From Sphingomonas sp. PP-CC-1A-547 (GTDB lineage Bacteria > Pseudomonadota > Alphaproteobacteria > Sphingomonadales > Sphingomonadaceae): 64,000 bases of DNA. Below the pieces are notes generated by a model. That model searched no databases. It had not been told where the DNA came from and saw only the letters and a program-made list of their open reading frames with translations. Location of the stretch: the NCBI RefSeq assembly GCF_003610375.1, contig NZ_RAPZ01000012.1, positions 62,001 to 126,000 of the forward strand. The letters are read 5' to 3'. A program made the translations under genes and the position numbers. Positions 58,848 to 64,000 of the stretch are shown piece after piece. Within the stretch, counting starts at the first letter, position 1; the number at the start of each line of letters is the position of its first letter.

Positions 58848-60437
58848 ATGATTACTCAGGGGGAAAAGCTGCATTGGTGGCAGACGCGCGCATTCGTTGC
58901 CGCGGTTGCGATCGCGTCGATCATACCGCTGCTGTGGCCAGAGATCCCACCGCTGGTCGACCTGCCCGGGCATATGGGCCGGTACCGCGTCCAGCTGGCG
59001 ATCGCCGACAATCCCTGGTTGAATCAATGGTATAACTTCCGCTGGCAGATGATCGGCAACCTCGGCATCGACCTGCTGATCGTGCCGCTTGCGCCGATCT
59101 TCGGGTTGCAGCTGGCGGTCAAGCTGATCGTGATGGCGATCCCGGCGCTGACAGTGACCGGGCTGCTCTGGATCGCGCGCGAGGTGCACGGGCGAATCCC
59201 CGCGACCGCGCTGTTCGCGCTGCCGCTCGCCTACAGCTATCCGTTCCAGTTCGGATTCGTGAATTTCGCGCTCGGCATGGCACTCGCGCTCAACCTGTTC
59301 GCACTGTGGCTGCGGATGGGGCGGCTCGACCGGCGGCAGCTGCGGACCATCATCTTCGTCCCCGTCTCGTGCCTGTTGTGGCTGTGCCATACGTTCGGCT
59401 GGGGCGTTCTGGGCGTGCTCGCCTTCTCCGCCGAGCTGATCCGCCAGCACGACATCCGCCGCGACAGCGATCCCAAGAGCTGGGCGCATGGCTGGTTCAA
59501 GGCGTGCATCCAGGCGGGGCTGAACTGCCTGCCGCTGGCGCTGCCGATGGTGATGATGATCGTCTGGCGCTCGGGTGATCATGTCGGCGGCAAGACGCAG
59601 GACTGGTTCAACTGGCGCTGGAAGATGAACTGGATCACGATGGTCCTGCGCGATCGCTGGATGACGTTCGACATCGCGTCGGTCACCGTGCTGTTCGTGA
59701 TCCTTTTCCGCGGCGTGCGCGACCAGACCATCGAATATTCGCGCAACCTGAGCCTGTCGGCGCTGTTCCTCGCGATCGTGTATATCCTGTTGCCGCGGAT
59801 CGTGTTCGGGTCCGCCTATGCCGACATGCGGCTGGCGCCGTTCATGCTCGGGATCGCGGTGATCGCGCTGCGGCCGCGGCATGGGCTGTCGTTGCGCGGC
59901 GCGGCGGTGCTTGCAGTGCTGGGCTTTGCGTTCTTCGGCGTGCGGTTGGCCGGGACGACGGTCAGCTACCTGATGTACGATCGCAGCTACGATCAGGCGA
60001 TCGCGGCGATCGATACGGTACCCGAGCGATCGCGCGTCGTGTCGTTCGTCGGGCGGCGGTGTCGCGACGACTGGGCCTATTCGCGACTCGAGCATGTCCC
60101 GGCGCTGCTGCTGGAGCGGCGACTGGCGTTCACCAACGATCAATGGTCGATGGCGGGCGCGCAGTTGATGACGACGCACTATCCGGCGGCGAAGGGCTTT
60201 GCGCATGATCCATCGGAGATCGTCAGCGACATCAAGTGTCGCGGCCAGTTCTGGCGGCCGATCGGCGTCGCGCTGCAGAAATTCCCGCGCGATGCGTTCG
60301 ATTACGTGTGGCTGATCCACCCGCCGAAGTTCGATTCCAGGCTGGTCCGCGACCTGACGCTGATCCGGCGTGACGGCACCAGCCTGTTGTACCGCGTCAA
60401 CCGGGTTGCTGCTGCTCGCCCCGCCGGAACGGAGTAA
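58848..60437 (+). CDS. Polytopic membrane protein, hypothetical
   Basis: A 529-residue protein with about ten hydrophobic segments in the first 380 residues and a soluble C-terminal part of about 130 residues. An early PPLVDLPGHMGRYRVQLAI between the first two helices is reminiscent of GT-C glycosyltransferases with a loop Asp, but I do not recognise a family. Its C-terminus overlaps the convergent GNAT-type gene by 41 bases. The role is unknown; membrane or envelope glycosylation is only a guess. Confidence 0.75.
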   Translation: MITQGEKLHWWQTRAFVAAVAIASIIPLLWPEIPPLVDLPGHMGRYRVQLAIADNPWLNQWYNFRWQMIGNLGIDLLIVPLAPIFGLQLAVKLIVMAIPALTVTGLLWIAREVHGRIPATALFALPLAYSYPFQFGFVNFALGMALALNLFALWLRMGRLDRRQLRTIIFVPVSCLLWLCHTFGWGVLGVLAFSAELIRQHDIRRDSDPKSWAHGWFKACIQAGLNCLPLALPMVMMIVWRSGDHVGGKTQDWFNWRWKMNWITMVLRDRWMTFDIASVTVLFVILFRGVRDQTIEYSRNLSLSALFLAIVYILLPRIVFGSAYADMRLAPFMLGIAVIALRPRHGLSLRGAAVLAVLGFAFFGVRLAGTTVSYLMYDRSYDQAIAAIDTVPERSRVVSFVGRRCRDDWAYSRLEHVPALLLERRLAFTNDQWSMAGAQLMTTHYPAAKGFAHDPSEIVSDIKCRGQFWRPIGVALQKFPRDAFDYVWLIHPPKFDSRLVRDLTLIRRDGTSLLYRVNRVAAARPAGTE

Positions 60438-61554
60438 GCTCGCCGAGATACTCCTGCTGCTCGGCGACCGCTTCGCGTTCGCGGACGAGATAGTCGGCGA
60501 TCGCGCGGCGGAAGTTCGGGTCGGGGATGTAGTGGGCGGAATAGGTCGCGACCGGGGCATAGCCACGCGCGAGCTTGTGTTCGCCCTGTGCGCCGGCCTC
60601 GACCGTCTTCAAGCCCCGCGCGATGGCGGCGTCGATCGCCTGGTAATAGCAGAGTTCGAAGTGGAGGAACGGCACCTCCTCCGTCGCGCCCCAATAACGG
60701 CCGTAGAGCGTGTCGTCGCCGATCAGGTTGAGCGCACCGGCGATCGGTACGCCATCACGCTCGGCGAGGATGAGCAGTACGCGGTCGGCCATCGTCTTGC
60801 CGATCTGGTCGAAGAACGCGCGCGTGAGGTAGGGTTGGCCCCATTTGCGGCTGCCGGTGTCCTGGTAGAAGACCCAGAACGCGTCCCAGTGCTCGGGCGT
60901 GATTTCGGCGCCGACGAGGTGACGAATCGTCAGGCCTTCGACAGCGGCGGCGCGCTCCTTGCGGATAGCCTTGCGCTTGCGGCTGGCGAGGACGGCGAGG
61001 AAGTCGTCGAAGCTGACGTAGCCGTCGTTCTTCCAGTGGAACTGCGTACCCTGGCGGATCAGCCAGCCTGCGGCCTCGAACAGCGCCACTTCGTCGGGGT
61101 CGATGAAGGTGGCGTGTGCTGAGGATAGCCCGCTCTGGTCGGTGACCGCCTCCAGGGCGGCGATCAGCGCAGGGGCTTGCTCGCGGTCGCGGAGCAGCAA
61201 GCGCGGGCCGGGAACCGGGCTGAACGGCGCGGCGATCTGGAGCTTGGGGTAATATTGCCCCCCTGCCCGCTCCCACGCGTCGGCCCAGCCCTGGTCGAAG
61301 ACGTATTCGCCCTGGCTGTGGCTCTTGGCGTAGGCGGGCGCGATTCCCGCGGGTTTACCGTCGGGGCCGTCGACCACCACCGGCAGCGCCTGCCAGCCGG
61401 ATCGGCCGCCGACGCTCTTCGACGCTTCGAGCGCGGACAGGAAGGCGTGGCCGACGAACGGGTTGGCGGTGCCGGAGCACGCCTCCCAGTCCTCGGCCGC
61501 GATCGAGGTGACGCCTTGGGCGATGCGGGCTGTGACGGCGTTCATTGCCGACAT
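60397..61554 (-). CDS. FemAB/GNAT-like N-acyltransferase (DUF482 type)
   Basis: A 385-residue protein of the peptidogalycan biosynthesis/DUF482 (COG3146) type, with a FemAB/GNAT-like two-domain fold. Features are NPFVGHAFLSALEASKSVGG near residue 32, FHWKNDGYVSFDDFLAVL near residue 175, RKRKAIRKERAA and the C-terminal EAGAQGEHKLARGYAP near residue 340. Members were linked to cell-wall-like biosynthesis by homology, but the substrate is unknown. The 41-base 3' overlap with the convergent membrane protein gene is unusual for bacteria but tolerable. Confidence 0.82.
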   Translation of the reverse strand: MSAMNAVTARIAQGVTSIAAEDWEACSGTANPFVGHAFLSALEASKSVGGRSGWQALPVVVDGPDGKPAGIAPAYAKSHSQGEYVFDQGWADAWERAGGQYYPKLQIAAPFSPVPGPRLLLRDREQAPALIAALEAVTDQSGLSSAHATFIDPDEVALFEAAGWLIRQGTQFHWKNDGYVSFDDFLAVLASRKRKAIRKERAAAVEGLTIRHLVGAEITPEHWDAFWVFYQDTGSRKWGQPYLTRAFFDQIGKTMADRVLLILAERDGVPIAGALNLIGDDTLYGRYWGATEEVPFLHFELCYYQAIDAAIARGLKTVEAGAQGEHKLARGYAPVATYSAHYIPDPNFRRAIADYLVREREAVAEQQEYLGELTPFRRGEQQQPG

Positions 61555-61630
61555 TTGGGGTAGCGGGGTGCCGATAGCAAAGGGCGCGCCAGCTTATCTC
61601 GAAGGAAAACAGGCGCCCGTCCCATACGCC

Positions 61631-61709
61631 GTTCTCCCGCGAAGGCTGGAGCCTAGGACCACATGGGCTGCGCTTGGTAACCCTGGGCTCCCGCTTTCGC
61701 GGGAGAACA
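61631..61709. repeat. Family C' dispersed inverted repeat
   Basis: GTTCTCCCGCGAAGGCTGG, then AGCC (61631-61653), pairs with GGCTCCCGCTTTCGCGGG, then AGAAC (61687-61709). The middle CCACATGGGC...GTAACCCTGG resembles the element at 52058-52136. Confidence 0.85.
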
Positions 61710-61715
61710 AGTCCG

Positions 61716-62180
61716 TCAGGCGGAAACTTGAACGATCGCGTCGATCTCGACAGCGGCGCCGAGCGGGAGGACAGGAACGCCGACTGCCGCGCGCGCATGC
61801 TTGCCGGCATCGCCGAACAGCGCAACCATCAAGTCCGATGCGCCATTGGCAACTTTCGCCTGGTCGGTGAAATCGCCGGTCGAGTTGACGAACACGCCGA
61901 GCTTCACGATCCGCTCGACGCGGCCGAGCGTGCCGAGCGCCGCCTTCATCTGTGCGACGAGCATCAGCCCGCAGAGCTTGGCAGCCTCTTGCGCGTCTTC
62001 GAGCGACACGCCGTCTCCAACGCGACCGGTAACCAGCGCGCCGTCCTTGAACGGCAACTGGCCCGAGATGTGAAGCATGCCGTTCGCCAGCACGGTCGGG
62101 ACGTAGGATGCCACGGGTGCGGCAGCCTGCGGGAGGGTGAGGCCCAGCTCTTCGAGCTTGCGGTCGATACGATCGGTCAT
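61716..62180 (-). CDS. RidA family protein
   Basis: A 154-residue RidA/YjgF-type protein. The N-terminal PVASYVPTVLANGMLHISGQ, then LPFKDGALVTG, and the C-terminal ARAAVGVPVLPLGAAVEIDA fit the family, in which Arg and the VE(I)DA end surround the active site. Family members hydrolyse reactive enamine/imine intermediates; the Arg of RidA (R107-like) corresponds to ARAAVG here. Single gene. This is the longer (~150-residue) RidA subgroup. Confidence 0.92.
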   Translation of the reverse strand: MTDRIDRKLEELGLTLPQAAAPVASYVPTVLANGMLHISGQLPFKDGALVTGRVGDGVSLEDAQEAAKLCGLMLVAQMKAALGTLGRVERIVKLGVFVNSTGDFTDQAKVANGASDLMVALFGDAGKHARAAVGVPVLPLGAAVEIDAIVQVSA

Positions 62181-62231
62181 GGGGGAGGTATCACCACAGC
62201 GGTGGGGGATGGGTCAAGTGGGGGCTTCTGG

Positions 62232-62342
62232 TCCCCTCCCTGGAAGGGAGGGGCCGGGGGTGGGTCGGCTTCCGCATTGCATGGAACGGCCGCGACCAAA
62301 GCCGGCCTACCCACCCCCAACCCCTCCCTTCCAGGGAGGGGG
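62232..62342. repeat. Family A dispersed inverted repeat
   Basis: The left arm TCCCCTCCCTGGAAGGGAG, then GGGCCGGGGGTGGGTCGGC, is complementary to GCCGGCCTACCCACCCCC, then AACCCCTCCCTTCCAGGG, AGGGG. The gap 62181-62372 is almost filled by this element. Confidence 0.9.
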
Positions 62343-62372
62343 GAATGGTGTGTTCTTGGTGAACCGAGCGAC

Positions 62373-62999
62373 TCACGCGTTCGCCGGCAAACCCGCTTCG
62401 AACCGTGCGGCGATCCAGTCCGCCGCTTCGCGCCAGTCGTCGATCCGCGCGTGGGCCTCTGGCGCCTTCGGCACACTCACCGCCAGCGTCGGCTCAGAGA
62501 CCATGTGCAACCGGTGCACCCCCGGCGCGTGCTTGGCGACCGACTCGTGATGCACCGCGAGGTCATCCACGAACACCGTCACCGGCGAGCCATATTCCTC
62601 GACCAGCCGCGATACCGGCGTACCCTTGCCGCCCTGGTTGCACTCGACCCGGTGCTCGATCCCGAACTTCGCCAGTTGCTCGATCCGCGGCTGGCGGCAT
62701 TCGTCTTGGAGGTTGGTGAGGATGACGATGTCCGCCACCTGGGCCAGCCGCTCGAGCGCCTCGACCGCGTGCGGGACCAGCGTCTGGCGGTGCATCTCGC
62801 CGGGGAAGAACTCGCCAAGCATCGCCCACATATCCTCGCGCGTCGGTGGTGGACCACCATCGCGGCGCGTCATCGCGGTCGAGAAATCGCCGTGCTGGAT
62901 CGCGAAGTCGATGTCGTGGCGCTCGTCGAGCCAGACGCCGAAATGCTTGACCATGTGCAGCAGCACTTCGTCGCAATCGCTGATCAGCAACGGCCTCAT
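62373..62999 (-). CDS. HAD-superfamily hydrolase
   Basis: A 208-residue HAD protein whose first motif is LISDCDEVLLH (Asp8, Asp10): the two Asp are kept, while the usual DxDGT loop reads DCDEV. Motif II is VILTNLQDE near residue 94, motif III Lys in NQGGKGTPVS and the acidic motif IV in VFVDDLAVH near residue 143. The catalytic set is therefore complete. The substrate is unknown. It overlaps the start of the DUF3572 gene by 4 bases (ATGA) and is cotranscribed with it. Confidence 0.88.
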   Translation of the reverse strand: MRPLLISDCDEVLLHMVKHFGVWLDERHDIDFAIQHGDFSTAMTRRDGGPPPTREDMWAMLGEFFPGEMHRQTLVPHAVEALERLAQVADIVILTNLQDECRQPRIEQLAKFGIEHRVECNQGGKGTPVSRLVEEYGSPVTVFVDDLAVHHESVAKHAPGVHRLHMVSEPTLAVSVPKAPEAHARIDDWREAADWIAARFEAGLPANA

Positions 63000-63280
63000 G
63001 CTTCAAATTCTCCCTGGTCCAGCTTGGCGTGTGCGCGGACGAGCGCCTCGGGCTTCACGCCCAGCGACTCGGCGCAGGCGATCAGGTCCGGCTCATGGTT
63101 TTCGAGGAAGCCGAGCGCCGCGGACAAAACCGCCGGGTCGCTTGCTCGCGCACGCAGGTCGCTCGGGTCGAGGCCGGTCACCGACAATAGCCGCATCGCG
63201 CGGTCGGGTTCGCCCAACGTCCATACCAAAGCGCGCAGGGCGAGCGCTTCGGCGTCTTCGTTTGAATCGCGGTCGCGCAT
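62996..63280 (-). CDS. DUF3572 family protein
   Basis: A 94-residue small helical protein of DUF3572. Typical parts are the AEALALRALVWTLGEPDRAM start, RLLSVTGLDPSDLRARASDP and SAALGFLENHEPDLIACAES. It is short, acidic and soluble with no known function. It is the first gene of a two-gene unit with the HAD hydrolase and diverges from the DivK-like gene. The conservation of this neighbourhood next to divK in alphaproteobacteria is from memory. Confidence 0.85.
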   Translation of the reverse strand: MRDRDSNEDAEALALRALVWTLGEPDRAMRLLSVTGLDPSDLRARASDPAVLSAALGFLENHEPDLIACAESLGVKPEALVRAHAKLDQGEFEA

Positions 63281-63316
63281 TGCCTATCGTGCCTTCTTTC
63301 CGGATAAGGTGCGGCG

Positions 63317-63679
63317 GTGACAAAGAAGGTGCTCGTTGTCGAGGACAACGAACTCAACCTCAAACTATTCTGCGACCTGCTGCGCGCGCATCAGTTCGAC
63401 GTCGAACCCGTGCGGGACGGTCGCGAAGCCGTTACGCGGGCGCGCGAATTCGTGCCCGACCTGATCATCATGGACATCCAGATGCCGCACGTCACCGGCT
63501 ACGAGATCATTCTTGAGCTGAAGGCGGACGAGGACTTGCGCGCGATTCCCGTGATGGCGGTGACGGCGTATGCCGGGCGCGAGGACGAGGAGCGGATCCG
63601 GGCGGCGGGCGCGGACTCGTATGTGTCCAAGCCGATCAGCCTGGCGCGGTTCATGGATGCGGTGGGGGCGCTGATCTGA
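63317..63679 (+). CDS. divK: Single-domain response regulator, DivK-like
   Basis: A 120-residue stand-alone receiver. The acidic pocket is VVEDNELN, the phospho-acceptor Asp is in LIIMDIQMPHVTG (about residue 54), the Thr is in VMAVTAYAG and the Lys is in SYVSKPISLARF (about residue 103). The start is GTG. The closest type is DivK, which links cell-polarity kinases to cell-cycle control in Caulobacter. Its kinase and phosphatase are elsewhere. It is divergent from DUF3572. Confidence 0.85.
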   Translation: MTKKVLVVEDNELNLKLFCDLLRAHQFDVEPVRDGREAVTRAREFVPDLIIMDIQMPHVTGYEIILELKADEDLRAIPVMAVTAYAGREDEERIRAAGADSYVSKPISLARFMDAVGALI

Positions 63680-63760
63680 GGTGGGAGCGCGCGGATATCC
63701 ATCTGCTCCGCCTGCCCGTTGCTTCCACCTGAAATTCGCTGCCTACCCGAACCCCACCCC

Positions 63761-63910
63761 CGTTCGTGCTGAGTAGAGACCGAGTAGCTTCGTCAGAAGC
63801 GTATCGAGGGCGCGTATCGAAGCATGCGTTCCGCGCGCCAACCTGTCCTTCGATACGCCCTCTCGATACGCCGCCTTCGGCGACTACTCGATGGCTACTC
63901 AGGACGAACG
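63761..63910. repeat. Family D dispersed inverted repeat
   Basis: GTTCGTGCTGAGTAGAG at the left and the reverse complement CTACTCAGGACGAAC at the right end flank internal units GCGTATCGAGGGCGCG/CCCTCTCGATACGC and CTTCGATACGCC. It is a nested palindrome. Similar ones are frequent in sphingomonad genomes to my recollection; only one copy is here. The region 63680-64000 has no gene. Confidence 0.75.
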
Positions 63911-63964
63911 GGAGAGGGGGCAAACGGAAGGGGGAGGGACGAACGGAAGGGAATCACAAACGCC

Positions 63965-63995
63965 AAAAGCCGCGAGGGGCTACCCCGCGGCTTTT
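63965..63995. terminator. Rho-independent terminator-type hairpin
   Basis: AAAAGCCGCG (63965-63974) pairs perfectly with CGCGGCTTTT (63986-63995) around an 11-base loop. The A-run and T-run ends make it usable in both directions; it probably ends a gene beyond the window or the DivK gene. Confidence 0.75.
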
Positions 63996-64000
63996 CGGAT

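Overview
The window is 64 kb of GC-rich chromosome from an alphaproteobacterium, most likely Sphingomonas or a close relative. Signs of this are the TonB-dependent receptors, the ubiA-rsmE-gshA block, a RegB/RegA redox pair, a DivK-like regulator and several families of dispersed inverted repeats in the gaps between genes. I infer the genus from content; no marker gene such as 16S rRNA lies here. Most of the window reads as ordinary core and accessory genome. I see no prophage, integrase, IS transposase or CRISPR array.

Layout. 1-8 kb: a truncated TonB-C-like protein, an inositol-phosphatase-family protein with PmbA/TldE, ubiA, rsmE, gshA and an ICMT-like membrane methyltransferase. 8-17 kb: small single genes and hydrolases (RMD1/DUF155, DUF2490, alpha/beta hydrolase, CHAP-like amidase, GDSL esterase, metallophosphoesterase), a LysR/aldo-keto reductase divergent pair and a renalase-like flavoprotein. 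17-19.4 kb: a zinc-starvation locus in which one Zur-like operator lies between a MerC-type membrane protein and a ZigA-type COG0523 GTPase with DUF1826. 19.4-24.3 kb: a phosphorus-scavenging group (class A acid phosphatase, PhoD, TonB receptor). 24.7-30.2 kb: two tandem hybrid histidine kinases, the first with a LOV blue-light domain. 30-32 kb: a haloacid dehalogenase, an SDR lacking the catalytic Tyr and a frameshifted aldo-keto reductase remnant. 32-36.3 kb: an iron/heme-type locus with a Fur-like box between a DUF4198 gene and a TonB receptor with DUF6607. 36.4-45 kb: GH130, an exported methyltransferase-like protein, tRNA-Ser(GGA), cyclophilin, pirin, an FMN reductase, a LigB-type dioxygenase and a spore-photoproduct-lyase homologue.

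43.4-50.3 kb holds a tightly packed operon, cyoA-cyoB-cyoC-cyoD-surf1-regB-regA. It puts the quinol oxidase, its assembly factor and a quinone/redox-sensing two-component system on one apparent transcript. 50.5-64 kb: two MFS transporters, a flavin reductase, a cytochrome b plus Tat-exported molybdopterin protein, a cyclopropane synthase, an EF-hand protein, argG, a polytopic membrane protein, a FemAB/GNAT-like protein, RidA, a HAD hydrolase with DUF3572, and a DivK-like receiver, ending in repeats and a hairpin terminator.

The most interesting items are the cyo-surf1-regBA operon with an unassigned 15-bp palindrome in front of it and a His/Met/Gly-rich tail on CyoA, the LOV/GAF kinase tandem with palindromes in its leaders, the bidirectional Zur promoter, and the substitutions at catalytic positions in the SDR and the class A acid phosphatase. 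All functions are read from motifs and remembered family features; no database search was run.
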